Numbered from the stretch's first letter, positions 1-8,031 are shown. The stretch is 64,000 bases of DNA from Allosphingosinicella indica (GCF_900177405.1 NZ_LT840185.1:1727501-1791500); one strand, 5' to 3'. Notes: a model not told the origin generated them from the sequence alone. Made by a program: numbers and translations.

Positions 1-433
1 GGCCGTCGGATGCGATGACGAGATCGAAGGGCGCGAGCAGCTCGGATTCCGGATCGGGATCGACCTCGACGCCGTAGCGCAGCTCGACGCCCAGTTCGCG
101 TGCACGCTCCTGCAGGATGTTGAGCAGCCGTTTGCGGCCGATGCCGATGAAGCCGTGGCCGCCGGACGTATTCTTGCTGCGGCTGATGCCGTCGTCGATC
201 TCGACGTCGATATCGTCCCAATGCGCCAGCTCGTCGGTCATCGCCTGCGCGCTCTGCGGATCGACCGCCTGGAGATTCTCCATCGTCTGATCGGAGAAGA
301 CGACGCCCCAGCCGAACGTGTCGTCGGGCTGATTGCGCTCGAGCACGAAGATCTCGTGGCTCGGATCCTTGAGCTTCATCGCGATCGCGAAATAGAGTCC
401 GGCCGGTCCACCGCCGACGCATGCAATGCGCAT
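1..433 (-). CDS. FAD-dependent monooxygenase, salicylyl-CoA 5-hydroxylase-like (5' part only)
   Basis: The start codon is the CAT at 431-433 and the gene runs off the left edge, so about 144 N-terminal residues are visible. The protein opens with [20 protein letters not shown], a Rossmann GxGxxG FAD-binding motif. It continues with [18 protein letters not shown] and later [18 protein letters not shown]. This pattern matches the flavoprotein hydroxylases acting on aryl-CoA thioesters (salicylyl-CoA 5-hydroxylase and anthraniloyl-CoA monooxygenase), where the FAD domain can be fused to an old-yellow-enzyme reductase; whether a fusion exists here cannot be seen. A TetR regulator is transcribed divergently from 741 and is the obvious candidate controller. 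The family call is recognition from motifs; the exact substrate is inference. Confidence 0.75.
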   Translation of the reverse strand, partial: MRIACVGGGPAGLYFAIAMKLKDPSHEIFVLERNQPDDTFGWGVVFSDQTMENLQAVDPQSAQAMTDELAHWDDIDVEIDDGISRSKNTSGGHGFIGIGRKRLLNILQERARELGVELRYGVEVDPDPESELLAPFDLVIASDG

Positions 434-740
434 ATCCACAGCCTCATAAACTTTAAGTTTGAAATATCATCGGGGATGGGAGGGGCGTTGTCAAGGCGCG
501 GCTACGGACGGCTGTCCTCTGTCGTAGCTGCTTGGATGCCTCGCGCCGACTCTTAGCCGTCACCCTGAACTTGTTTCAGGGTCCATGTTGGAGACGGTCG
601 CGATCGTCATGGACATGGATGCTGAAACGAGTTCAGCATGACGGGCGGAGAGGGCAAGAGCCCGCCGAGTTGACCCTATCGTCCCCATAATGCATGATTT
701 TTCGGACAAGCCGTAAAAGCGGCGTCAACGGGGAAGAGGA
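434..740. other. Divergent intergenic region between monooxygenase and TetR gene
   Basis: This 307-base stretch separates two divergent genes. It contains the 86-bp palindromic repeat at 558-643 and presumably both promoters and the TetR operator. An AT-richer segment (roughly 440-470) lies just upstream of the monooxygenase start. I could not identify a confident operator palindrome outside the repeat, and I see no small coding frame with a convincing ribosome binding site. Confidence 0.5.
558..643 (+). repeat. 86-bp REPIN-like palindromic element, copy 1
   Basis: The element starts and ends with CGTCA...TGACG and consists of two short hairpins facing each other. The left arm is CCCTGAACTTGTTTCAGGG and the right arm is ATGCTGAAACGAGTTCAGCAT. 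The reverse complement of 8737-8822 matches it over all 86 positions with about nine mismatches and no gaps, so these are two copies of one dispersed element in opposite orientation. The paired-hairpin layout is that of REP doublets (REPINs). No RAYT transposase is in the window. Confidence 0.8.
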
Positions 741-1451
741 TTGACCAAGGAAGGCGCCGAGCGCCCGCAGACCTATTCGAGTCCCGCAATTCGCGCCCGG
801 CGCGACCGGATTTTGGATGAAACGCGCAAGATGATCGCCGAGGGCGGCGTCGATGCGCTCAGCATGAACGAAATCGGCCGGCGTGCGGGCGTCGCCAAGC
901 GCACGCTCTACAATGCCTTCCAGACGCGCGAGCGGATGATCGCCGCGGCGATCGAGGAATATTTCGACGATTATGTCGCGCGCATCCCGTTCCGGGCGGC
1001 GCCGGGCACCCTGATGTACAATCTCGAGCGGATCATCTCGTTCAACCAGCACAATCTCAAGATCCGCAACTATGTCCGCGCGATCATGGCCTCCTATTTC
1101 AGCGGCGGCGCGGATTCGGATATCGCCTCGACGATGCACACTGTCGCGATGCGGGCGAACCGGACGTGGCTGAAGACGGTCGAGGCGGAGGGCGATCTGC
1201 AGCCCTGGATCGATCTCGACGATCTGGTCGGCGATATCGTGCGGTTCGAGTTCGCGACGCTGAGCGACTGGGCGAATTACCGGCTGACCAGCGATGCGCT
1301 CGTTCCCCGATCCGTGATGGGCTATCTCGCGCTTGCCGCCGGGGCGACGCGCGGGGCTGCGCGCGCGGAAATCGAGGCGATGTTGAAATCGGTGGGCGAG
1401 GAGGGCGTGCCCGCACTGCCCCGCCCCGGCCGGATGCGCGCCGCGGCCTGA
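741..1451 (+). CDS. TetR/AcrR family transcriptional regulator
   Basis: A 236-residue protein with an N-terminal TetR helix-turn-helix. The DNA-binding helices cover about residues 15-65, with the hallmark MNEIGRRAGVAKRTLYNAF at roughly 37-55. The C-terminal two thirds would be the ligand-binding and dimerisation domain. No ATG or GTG precedes the HTH: an in-frame stop lies at 714-716, and the only start that keeps the domain is the TTG at 741, preceded by GGGAAGAGGA. It is divergent from the aryl-CoA monooxygenase gene and likely represses it. The effector is unknown. Confidence 0.85.
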   Translation: MTKEGAERPQTYSSPAIRARRDRILDETRKMIAEGGVDALSMNEIGRRAGVAKRTLYNAFQTRERMIAAAIEEYFDDYVARIPFRAAPGTLMYNLERIISFNQHNLKIRNYVRAIMASYFSGGADSDIASTMHTVAMRANRTWLKTVEAEGDLQPWIDLDDLVGDIVRFEFATLSDWANYRLTSDALVPRSVMGYLALAAGATRGAARAEIEAMLKSVGEEGVPALPRPGRMRAAA

Positions 1452-1461
1452 CCGGCGCCGC

Positions 1462-1920
1462 CTATTGGCAGACGTCCACCCATTCGGCGCCGACCAGCTC
1501 GGCGAGCCGATCGGGCGCGATACGGACCGAACTCGTCCGCGATCCTGCTGCCGGATAGACCGTGTCGAATGCCATCAGCGACACGTCGCAATAGATTGGC
1601 AGCGGCGCGGCGAGGCCGAACGGGCAAACGCCGCCGACGGGGTGGCCGGTGAGCGCGGCGACTTCCTCCGCCGCCAGCATCCGCGGCCGCCCGCCGAGCG
1701 CATCCTTGGTCTTGCGGTTGTCGAGCCGTGCATCGCCGCGTGCAACGACGAGCAGCACGCGGCCGTCGACCCGCAGCGACAGCGTCTTGGCGATGCGGCC
1801 GGGCTCGACGCCCAGCGCCTCCGCCGCCTCCGCCACCGTCGCGGTGCTCTTGCCCTGGTCGATAATCTCGATGTCCGGCGCGTGGGCCGCCAGATAGTCG
1901 CGTACCGATTGTTCGCTCAT
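1462..1920 (-). CDS. YbaK/EbsC-family aminoacyl-tRNA deacylase-like protein
   Basis: A 152-residue protein of the YbaK/ProX superfamily, which hydrolyses mischarged tRNAs such as Cys-tRNA(Pro) or Ala-tRNA(Pro). Family-typical segments are AEALGVEPGRIAKTL (about 33-47), the conserved lysine in KTLSLRVDGR, LDNRKTKDALG and the glycine-rich loop GHPVGGVCPFG (about 92-102). Length fits a free-standing trans-editing factor. It is convergent with the TetR gene, separated by ten bases. Which mischarged tRNA it edits cannot be told from sequence alone. Confidence 0.85.
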   Translation of the reverse strand: MSEQSVRDYLAAHAPDIEIIDQGKSTATVAEAAEALGVEPGRIAKTLSLRVDGRVLLVVARGDARLDNRKTKDALGGRPRMLAAEEVAALTGHPVGGVCPFGLAAPLPIYCDVSLMAFDTVYPAAGSRTSSVRIAPDRLAELVGAEWVDVCQ

Positions 1921-2010
1921 GCCGTGCGTTTAGCGCAGGCCACCGGTCACGCCACCCCTTGCGGACGACACAGGCACGCATAGAGTGGCCGCGGATGGGA
2001 GGGACGCGGC

Positions 2011-2637
2011 ATGATCGCGGCATTGCTCGGCTGGATGATCGCCGCGACGGGGCCGGAGGGTCTGTATCTGCTGTCGAAACCGGAAACCGCGTCGGCGATC
2101 GAGCTTCGCGCCGACGGCCGGTTCCGCTGGATGTTCACGCAGGGCGCGCTCGATCTCGATGCGGTGGGACGGTGGCGCGCCGATGGCGATCGGATCGTGC
2201 TCGACAGCGATCCGAAGCCCATCCCGCCGCGCTTCGAGATCGAAGGCCGCGCGCCGGGGGAGTCAGGCATCATCGCAGTGCGCGTAGTCCACACCGACGG
2301 CGAACCGATCGACGGGGTCGATGTCGCGATCCGCTATGCGTCGGGCGATCCCGACATCGGCTACACCAACGACGGCGGCGTCGCGCGCTTCACACCCGAG
2401 GCGGGGCGGACGCCGACGGGAATCGCGGTGACCATCGGTATGTTCGGCTTGGCGCCGCGCGAATTCGCCGAAGTGCCGGTGGCGGGCGAGGTGATCACGA
2501 TCCGGCTTCACCCCAACGATCTCGGCACGGAGACTTTCGAGGCTTTGCCCGTTCAGAGGTCCGGCGACGCGCTGGAGCTGGAATGGCGCGGCGAGACCTT
2601 GCGCTACGCGCGCGATGCGGAGGAGACGGGAGAATGA
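2011..2637 (+). CDS. Unknown protein, probably exported
   Basis: A 208-residue protein I do not recognise. The first 15 or so residues (MIAALLGWMIAATGP) are hydrophobic and could be a short signal peptide. The body is rich in beta-type segments such as GLYLLSK, GRFRWMFTQGALD and GRWRADGDRIVLDSD. The start of this pattern resembles lipocalin/META-like small beta proteins, but I make no assignment. The stop overlaps the ATG of the following DUF2188-like gene by four bases (ATGA), so the two are translationally coupled. Confidence 0.7.
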   Translation: MIAALLGWMIAATGPEGLYLLSKPETASAIELRADGRFRWMFTQGALDLDAVGRWRADGDRIVLDSDPKPIPPRFEIEGRAPGESGIIAVRVVHTDGEPIDGVDVAIRYASGDPDIGYTNDGGVARFTPEAGRTPTGIAVTIGMFGLAPREFAEVPVAGEVITIRLHPNDLGTETFEALPVQRSGDALELEWRGETLRYARDAEETGE

Positions 2638-2861
2638 GCGGACGCAATTTCTGGGCGGCGCAGGACGGCGACGGCTGGGTGGTGCGGGAAGAAGGCCTGC
2701 CCGACAAGACGACCCGCCACGACAGCCGTGAGGACGCATGGCGGATCGCCAACGAGCGCGCAGCGGAGTGCGAGGGTGAAGCGTTTCTGGAAGGTGCGGA
2801 CGGCGGCGTCGAAGATCGGGTGTGGCACGGCAAGCAGCCGCGCGACATCAACCCGCTCTGA
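2634..2861 (+). CDS. DUF2188-like small protein
   Basis: A 75-residue protein starting at the ATG that overlaps the upstream stop. The sequence pattern WAAQDGDGWVVREEG, then a T/S-rich strand, DAWRIANERAAE and EGADGGVEDR matches the short DUF2188 fold: strand, strand, helix, strand, strand. Function of the family is unknown. It is convergent with the small membrane protein gene 9 bases downstream. Confidence 0.75.
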   Translation: MSGRNFWAAQDGDGWVVREEGLPDKTTRHDSREDAWRIANERAAECEGEAFLEGADGGVEDRVWHGKQPRDINPL

Positions 2862-2870
2862 CAACTGCGA

Positions 2871-3092
2871 TCAGATAATACCGCCGCCCAGCGACAGTCT
2901 GACCGCACCGATCAGAAACACAACTAGGTTGAGGTTACGGCCGGTGTTGCGCGACGACATAGCTCCAAGCGCCACCCCGACGGCAGCAATCGGAAGCACC
3001 AGCCAGTTCACCAAGCCAAGAAACGGAATGAAGGCCGGAATCGCGAGCAGCAGCGCGATGAGGCCGACGATGATCGAGGCGATGTTCAACAT
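2871..3092 (-). CDS. Small membrane protein
   Basis: A 73-residue, almost entirely hydrophobic protein. Two or three membrane segments are visible: IASIIVGLIALLLAIPAF, a second one around LVNWLVLPIAAVGVALGAMS and a third around LNLVVFLIGAVRLSLGG. The start is the CAT at 3090-3092. A much longer open frame on this strand extends upstream but lies antisense to lipoprotein genes, so only this terminal part is taken as real. Function is unknown. Confidence 0.7.
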   Translation of the reverse strand: MLNIASIIVGLIALLLAIPAFIPFLGLVNWLVLPIAAVGVALGAMSSRNTGRNLNLVVFLIGAVRLSLGGGII

Positions 3093-3263
3093 GCCGCCAA
3101 GATGGTGGGATTGTTCTCGCCGCGCAAGAGAGCGCGCGAACAAGCGATGTTCGGCCTGCTTTTCGAACCGCTGGACTGGTAAACGAATTATTAACCTTGT
3201 GGGCGGAACGTGCGCGCTATCCCAGTAAAAACCGCAAGTCGCACCGCCATCAGAGGAACAGAA

Positions 3264-3953
3264 ATGGCCCCCCGCATCACCCGTTGGTTGGCCATGATCG
3301 GCCTCGCGGCGATCGTGTCCGGCTGCGCGCATCGGCCGAGGGCGGATGCGCCGGCGCCGGTCGTCGAGGTCGAAGATACCGAGGCGGCGCCCGAATGGCG
3401 CGTCGTGGCGCGCGCGAATGACGAAACGCGGATCGACGGCATCGCGGACGCATGGCGCCGCGGCCTCGACGAGGCGAGCCGAACGCGCGGCTTCCGTGGG
3501 CTGATCGCGGCGGAAGGCGCGCTGCTCGATCCCGGCGCCGCGCTGCCGCGTCCGGCGCCGCCGCCGGGCCCTTATCAATGCCGCGTCATCAAGCTCGGCA
3601 CCGCCGGGCGGAGCGGCCCGCCGTTCGTCGCCTACAAACCCTTCTTCTGCTACGTCGAGGCGGAAGGACCGCTGCTCACCATCGTCAAGCAAACCGGATC
3701 GCAGCGCCCCGCCGGCCGCCTCTATCCCGACAGCGACGAAAACCGCCTGGTCTTCCTCGGCACGCTCGCGCTCGGCAATGAGGACGCGCCCTTGCCTTAT
3801 GGCGAGGATCAGGATCGCGACATGGCGGGCGTCGTCGAGCGGGTCGCGCCGTTCCGCTGGCGGCTCGTCATCCCATTTCCACGCCGCGAATCCACGCTCG
3901 ACGTGTTCGAATTGGTCCCCGTCACCGAATCGGCTAGACCGGCCGCGGGCTGA
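3264..3953 (+). CDS. Putative lipoprotein, DUF4893-like
   Basis: A 229-residue protein with a lipoprotein signal: MAPRITRWLAMIGLAAIVSGC, lipobox VSGC with Cys21. I chose the ATG at 3264 because AGAGGA precedes it at 3252-3257; a longer start at 3210 would put a charged extension before the signal. The mature part has a conserved block RLD-like EASRTRGFRGLIAAEGALLDP followed by PPPGPYQCRVIKLG and YKPFFCYVEAEG, a pattern I associate with DUF4893 proteins of sphingomonads. First of three lipoprotein genes in this cluster. Role unknown. Confidence 0.75.
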   Translation: MAPRITRWLAMIGLAAIVSGCAHRPRADAPAPVVEVEDTEAAPEWRVVARANDETRIDGIADAWRRGLDEASRTRGFRGLIAAEGALLDPGAALPRPAPPPGPYQCRVIKLGTAGRSGPPFVAYKPFFCYVEAEGPLLTIVKQTGSQRPAGRLYPDSDENRLVFLGTLALGNEDAPLPYGEDQDRDMAGVVERVAPFRWRLVIPFPRRESTLDVFELVPVTESARPAAG

Positions 3954-3968
3954 TCGGGAGTCGGAACG

Positions 3969-4463
3969 ATGAAGGTGGGATTGGGGCTGGTCGCGGCGGC
4001 ATTGCTGCTGGCGGGTTGCGAGGCGAAGATCGGCAAGGATGCCGAGAACGCGAAGGCGGACGCATCGGCGGAAGCTGGCGAGGGCAGCTTCTCGGTCGAC
4101 GTGCCGGGCTTCCAGATGAAGGTCGCCATCCCGGAGAATATCCGCAACAATACGACGTTCAGCGACGATGGCGGCCTGCTCTACCCGGGCGCCGCGGTGA
4201 AGGGCGTCAACATCCAGGCGCGCGTCGATGCGAACAAGGGCGTGCAGATCAACTTTTCGACCTCGGACGGGCCGGAGGCAGTGAACGCCTGGTATCGCGA
4301 TCCTGCGCGCGACAAATATGCGATCGTCTCGGACAGGAGCGAGGGCGGATCGACGGTGATCGAAGCCGCGGAAAAGGCCGGCAACGACCTCTACACCATC
4401 CGCCTCACGCCGCGCCCCTCGGGCGGCACCGACGGCGCGATCCACATCCGCGACAAGGGCTGA
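3969..4463 (+). CDS. Putative lipoprotein of unknown function
   Basis: A 164-residue protein with a clear lipoprotein signal (MKVGLGLVAAALLLAGC, lipobox LAGC, Cys17). The mature region is small, charged at its start (alanine/lysine/glutamate-rich, about 18-40), then a compact domain including VDVPGFQMKVAIPENI and LLYPGAAVKG, with a second block EAVNAWYRDPARDKYAI. The short W-Y-R-D motif also occurs in the lipoprotein at 4908 (VIDWYRDRAVKAGY), so the two may be distant paralogues. Same strand as neighbours, 15 bases after the previous stop. Confidence 0.75.
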   Translation: MKVGLGLVAAALLLAGCEAKIGKDAENAKADASAEAGEGSFSVDVPGFQMKVAIPENIRNNTTFSDDGGLLYPGAAVKGVNIQARVDANKGVQINFSTSDGPEAVNAWYRDPARDKYAIVSDRSEGGSTVIEAAEKAGNDLYTIRLTPRPSGGTDGAIHIRDKG

Positions 4464-4474
4464 AGCGCGGCGAC

Positions 4475-4852
4475 GTGAACGCGCTGGCCGATCCGGAGGA
4501 GGTGCGCGCGCATCTGATCGGGGCGGCGAGCGCGGGCGTCGCGCTCACCTATTCCGAGATTCTGGAACGGCTCGGTTACAGTTTCTCGCGCCCCAAGATG
4601 CGCGCGCTGTGCGCCGTGCTGGGCGAGGTCGATCGCGATGCCGGGGCGCGCGGCGAGCCGGAGCTTGCCGTGCTCGTCGTCCGGCAGAGCGACGGCATTC
4701 CGGGGCAAGGCTGGTGGGTGGCGGGCGGCGCGCGTGCGCATGGCTACGACGGGCCGTGGGAAGGGCCGGAGGCGGCCGCGTTCGTCGCCACTATCCAGTC
4801 GGCAACCTTCGCTTACTGGCAGTCCCCGGACGGGACAGTCGCCGAAAGCTGA
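4475..4852 (+). CDS. Conserved hypothetical protein
   Basis: A 125-residue protein beginning at GTG 4475, 11 bases after the previous stop. No ATG exists that would keep the conserved N-terminus. Visible blocks are GVALTYSEILERLGYSFSRP, MRALCAVLGEVD, GEPELAVLVVRQSDGIPGQGWW. The helical first half resembles a winged-helix or alkyltransferase-like fold (TYSEILERLGY, compare the MGMT-type TYGEIA motif), but I do not assign a function. Homologues in related genomes are often mislabelled, so transferred names should be distrusted. Confidence 0.65.
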   Translation: MNALADPEEVRAHLIGAASAGVALTYSEILERLGYSFSRPKMRALCAVLGEVDRDAGARGEPELAVLVVRQSDGIPGQGWWVAGGARAHGYDGPWEGPEAAAFVATIQSATFAYWQSPDGTVAES

Positions 4853-4907
4853 TCCGTTAACCATCTCCGCTCACGCATGGGCGCGGATTTTCGGGCATGA
4901 TGGCGGC

Positions 4908-5507
4908 ATGAAGAAGCCCACTCTCGCCCTGTTCGCCGCCGCGCTCGCGCTCGGCGCCTGCTCGAAGACGCCGGCGGACGATCTGTCCGCGCTCGACAAC
5001 AGCATCGTTGGCAACGACGCCGATCCTGCGCTCACCAGCGCCCTGGAGGACCAGATCACGGTCGATCCGGCGCTCACCCAGCAGTCGAACCGCAATGCGG
5101 TGCGGCGGACGCCGGGGCCGGTGCAGGCGCAATATCCGCCGGGCGCGTCGGGGATGAACGCGCTCGTCGGCCCGGGCGGCGCGTGCGAGAAGCTCGATTA
5201 CAACAATGACTGGGCGGGCAAACTCCCGCCGGCCTTCGCGGGCGTCTACAATGGCGGAAAGATCACCGAGGCGGCGGGCAGCGATGCGCCGGGCTGCGGC
5301 ATGCGCGTCGTCACCTATACGGTCGCCGCGGCGGCGCAGCCGGTGATCGATTGGTATCGCGACCGCGCGGTCAAGGCCGGTTACAGCGCCGAGCAGCAGC
5401 AGCGCGAGGGCGATCAGATCCTCGCCGGCGTCAACGGCGATGCGGTCTATTTCCTGATCGTGACGCCCAAGCAGGCCGGCTCGGAAGTCGCGCTGATCGC
5501 ACGCTGA
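4908..5507 (+). CDS. Putative lipoprotein of unknown function
   Basis: A 199-residue protein with a lipoprotein signal MKKPTLALFAAALALGAC (Cys18). A low-complexity acidic stretch follows, then a domain with two cysteines (ACEKLDYNNDWAGKLP and APGCGMRVVTYTV) likely to form a disulfide, and the block VIDWYRDRAVKAGYSAEQ that echoes the lipoprotein at 3969. C-terminal segment GDAVYFLIVTPKQAGSEVALI looks like paired beta strands. A TTAACCAT sequence at 4857-4864 lies about 45 bases upstream. Function unknown. Confidence 0.75.
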   Translation: MKKPTLALFAAALALGACSKTPADDLSALDNSIVGNDADPALTSALEDQITVDPALTQQSNRNAVRRTPGPVQAQYPPGASGMNALVGPGGACEKLDYNNDWAGKLPPAFAGVYNGGKITEAAGSDAPGCGMRVVTYTVAAAAQPVIDWYRDRAVKAGYSAEQQQREGDQILAGVNGDAVYFLIVTPKQAGSEVALIAR

Positions 5508-5565
5508 GCTTTCACGCACCGCGATCGGGCTAGCGCGCCGCGCCGCGCGGCCCTACATCGCCGTC

Positions 5566-6678
5566 ATGCCCAAGTTCGCTCCGCCGGCCGCCAGCGATGC
5601 GGTGCGCCAGTTCACCGTGTCGAGCGAGGATGATGGCATCCGGCTCGACCGCTGGTTCAAGCGCAACCTCGCCGATGCCAGCTTCAACGTCGTGTCGCGT
5701 TGGGCGCGGACCGGGCAGCTTCGCGTCGACGGCAAGCGCGCCGCGCCGGGCGACCGGATCGAGGCGGGCCAGATCATCCGCGTTCCCCCCGCCGAACCGC
5801 CCGCGCCCGAGACGCGCCCCAAGAAGCCCGAGCGCAAGCGGCTCAGTGAGGATGAAATCGCCTTCGTCAACGAGATGGTGATTCACCGCGACACCGCTGC
5901 GATCGTCGTCAACAAGCCGCCGGGCCTTGCGACGCAGGGCGGCACCAAGACCAACGTCCACCTCGATGGCCTGCTCGACGGATTGGCGGGCGAGGACGAT
6001 GCGCGGCCAAAGCTGGTCCACCGGCTCGACAAGGACACCTCCGGCGCGCTTCTCGTCGCGCGCACGCCGCGCGCCGCCGCGGCTTTCTCGAAGAGCTTTT
6101 CCAGCCGCACCGCGCGCAAGGTTTATTGGGCGCTGGTCGTCGGCATACCCGATCTCAAGGACGGGATGATCGATCTGCCGATCGGCAAGCAGCCGGGCAC
6201 CGGCGGCGAAAAGATGTATGTCGACGAGGCGGAGGGCCTGCCCTCGCGCACGCGCTTCCGGCTAATCGAACGCGCGGGCAATCGCGCCGCCTGGGTCGAG
6301 CTGCAACCGTTCACCGGCCGCACCCATCAGCTCCGCGTCCATATGGCGGCGATCGGGCACCCGATCGTCGGCGACGGCAAATATGGCGGGCAGGACGCGT
6401 TCCTCACCGGCAGCATCAGCCGCAAGCTCCACCTCCACGCGCGGCGCCTCAGGATCGACCATCCCGACGGCGGCCGGATCGACGTGACGGCCGAGCCGCC
6501 GCAGCATTTCGCCGAGACGCTCGCGGGGCTAGGCTTCGACTTGGCCGACGGCGATCTGCCGATCGACGAGATCAAGGCGTCCGAGACCCCCGAAGGCAAG
6601 CGCCGCGCCGCCGCCCACGCCGCCAAGGACCGCCGCAAGGAGCGCCGCGGCGAACGGCGCGGACGAGGGAAGAAGTGA
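5566..6678 (+). CDS. RluA-family 23S rRNA pseudouridine synthase
   Basis: A 370-residue enzyme that isomerises uridines in 23S rRNA. An S4 RNA-binding domain occupies about residues 15-75 (GIRLDRWFKRNL, SRWARTGQLRVDGKR). The pseudouridine synthase domain follows, with catalytic Asp in VHRLDKDTSGALLVAR (about 149-164) and the C-terminal GRTHQLRVHMAAIGHPIVGD. The tail is a highly basic lysine/arginine-rich extension (KRRAAAHAAKDRRKERRGERR) after residue 340. Layout fits RluC/RluD-type members; exact target uridines are not decided. First gene of a five-gene overlapping run ending with the ATP12 chaperone. Confidence 0.9.
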   Translation: MPKFAPPAASDAVRQFTVSSEDDGIRLDRWFKRNLADASFNVVSRWARTGQLRVDGKRAAPGDRIEAGQIIRVPPAEPPAPETRPKKPERKRLSEDEIAFVNEMVIHRDTAAIVVNKPPGLATQGGTKTNVHLDGLLDGLAGEDDARPKLVHRLDKDTSGALLVARTPRAAAAFSKSFSSRTARKVYWALVVGIPDLKDGMIDLPIGKQPGTGGEKMYVDEAEGLPSRTRFRLIERAGNRAAWVELQPFTGRTHQLRVHMAAIGHPIVGDGKYGGQDAFLTGSISRKLHLHARRLRIDHPDGGRIDVTAEPPQHFAETLAGLGFDLADGDLPIDEIKASETPEGKRRAAAHAAKDRRKERRGERRGRGKK

Positions 6679-7145
6679 GCCCAACGCCGCCCAATGCTCA
6701 ATCGGTCATGAAGCGACGCGTACTGCCGATTGCGGGCACGGCGATCAAAGCGGCGCTCTTTCTGGTCGGTCTCTTCACGGTGGCTCAATACGCGCTTTTC
6801 TGGTTGATCGGCGTTTCGGCTTCGACCGGAGTACTCAAACGATTGCCGTCTCCCGACGGTGCGCTGACGGCCTATCTGTTGCAGAAGAACCCGGGCGCCA
6901 TGAGCTCGTACGTCTACGTGGTCGTCTTAACTCCCGCCGGGCAAGGGCATGGCGACGGTCGCACTCTCATTTCGGGGGCCCGTCTAGAGGGGCTCGATTT
7001 TCGCTGGACGGATGCCCGGAGTTTGGCGGTCAAGGTGCCGTGCGGATTATATTCCGATGCCACCAACTTCTTCGGCGACGGAAGCCGTGACCTTTGGGTG
7101 AAGGTGGAGTTCGATGTTCCCAAATGTTCGTTGAGGATGCCGTGA
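6675..7145 (+). CDS. Membrane-anchored protein of unknown function
   Basis: A 156-residue protein. GTG 6675 overlaps the rluA-family stop by four bases and follows AGGGAAGAA; an alternative start is ATG 6708. One N-terminal membrane helix (AALFLVGLFTVAQYALFWLIG) precedes a soluble domain with LPSPDGALTAYLLQKNPG and SYVYVVVLTPAG, reminiscent of the small DUF5412-type domain; this is a weak resemblance. By eye its GC and codon use (AAA, TTT, TCG/TTG codons) are less extreme than those of its neighbours, so it may be an insertion into the older operon. Confidence 0.65.
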   Translation: MSPTPPNAQSVMKRRVLPIAGTAIKAALFLVGLFTVAQYALFWLIGVSASTGVLKRLPSPDGALTAYLLQKNPGAMSSYVYVVVLTPAGQGHGDGRTLISGARLEGLDFRWTDARSLAVKVPCGLYSDATNFFGDGSRDLWVKVEFDVPKCSLRMP

Positions 7146-7801
7146 ACCGCCTCGCGCTTTTCGATTGTGACGGGACATTGGTCGACAGTCAGGCGAACAT
7201 CTGCCTGGCGATGGAGGTGTGCTTCGATGCGGCGGGGCTTCCTGCGCCGAGCCGTGAACGGACGCGGAGCGTGGTGGGGCTGAGCCTCGTCGAGGCGATG
7301 CGGGTGATGCTGCCGGATGCGGACGGCGGTACGCATGTCAAGATTGCGGAAGGCTACAAGCGCGCCTTCCACGGCCTGCGCGGAAAGGGGCTAGTGGACG
7401 AACCGCTCTACGAGGGCATCGCCGAACTGATCGACGCGCTGGACGCGGACGGCTGGCTGCTCGGCGTTGCGACCGGCAAGTCCGATCGCGGGCTCGATCT
7501 CTGCCTCGGCCATCATGGCCTCCGTCATCGCTTCGTCACGCTCCAGACCGCCGACCGCCATCCGTCCAAGCCGCATCCGTCGATGATCGAACAGGCGATG
7601 GCCGACGCGGGCGCCGCGCCGGAGACGACGGTGATGATCGGTGACACCAGCTACGACATGGCGATGGCGCGTGCCGCGGGGGCGACCGCCGCGGGGGTCG
7701 CCTGGGGCTATCATGGCGCGGACGCGTTGCTGGCGGCCGGCGCGCATTTTGTGGCGGACCGGCCCGCCGACCTCCTCGTTCGCATGAAGGCAATGGCATG
7801 A
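7142..7801 (+). CDS. HAD-IA family hydrolase (phosphatase)
   Basis: A 219-residue haloacid dehalogenase-like hydrolase. All four HAD motifs are visible: nucleophile FDCDGTLVDS (about residues 6-15), motif II ATGKS, the lysine in SKPHPSM and the acidic motif IGDTSYDMAMA. A cap domain lies between motifs I and II, as in phosphoglycolate phosphatase-like subfamily IA enzymes. I chose GTG 7142, which overlaps the previous stop (GTGA) and has GAGG 6 bases upstream; ATG 7124 is possible but would extend into the upstream gene. Substrate unknown. Confidence 0.85.
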   Translation: MNRLALFDCDGTLVDSQANICLAMEVCFDAAGLPAPSRERTRSVVGLSLVEAMRVMLPDADGGTHVKIAEGYKRAFHGLRGKGLVDEPLYEGIAELIDALDADGWLLGVATGKSDRGLDLCLGHHGLRHRFVTLQTADRHPSKPHPSMIEQAMADAGAAPETTVMIGDTSYDMAMARAAGATAAGVAWGYHGADALLAAGAHFVADRPADLLVRMKAMA

Positions 7802-8031
7802 ACGAACCGCTCGATCCGCGCGTCTGGCGCAACCGCTTCATCGCGATCAATCTGGTGCGGATCGGCGGCACAGCGATCGTGATCATCGGGCTGCTGCTGT
7901 GGCAGAGCGACGTCTTCGTGCAGGGCGGCTCGGCCAAATTCGGCTTTCCGATGGCGCTGATCGGCCTCGCGATCAGCTTCGCCGGGCCGCAGTGGCTGGT
8001 TCGGCGCTGGCGCACCCCGCCCGACGCATGA
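7798..8031 (+). CDS. Small two-helix membrane protein
   Basis: A 77-residue protein with two predicted membrane segments, GGTAIVIIGLLLWQSDVFV and FPMALIGLAISFAGPQWLV, and a basic C-terminus. It starts at the ATG overlapping the HAD stop and its own stop overlaps the next ATG, so it is translationally coupled on both sides. Function is unknown; its fixed position before an ATP-synthase assembly factor is the only clue. Confidence 0.75.
   Translation: MNEPLDPRVWRNRFIAINLVRIGGTAIVIIGLLLWQSDVFVQGGSAKFGFPMALIGLAISFAGPQWLVRRWRTPPDA

Noticed and set aside
3093-4445. Long minus-strand open frame upstream of the small membrane protein
   Set aside because: It is antisense to two lipoprotein genes with clear signals and reads as the basic or Asp/Arg-rich composition typical of shadows in high-GC DNA; only the last 73 codons are plausible.
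4857-4864. TTAACCAT, a CtrA-like half-site upstream of a lipoprotein gene
   Set aside because: Only one half-site is present; without a TTAA partner at 7-base spacing it is not enough to call a CtrA site.
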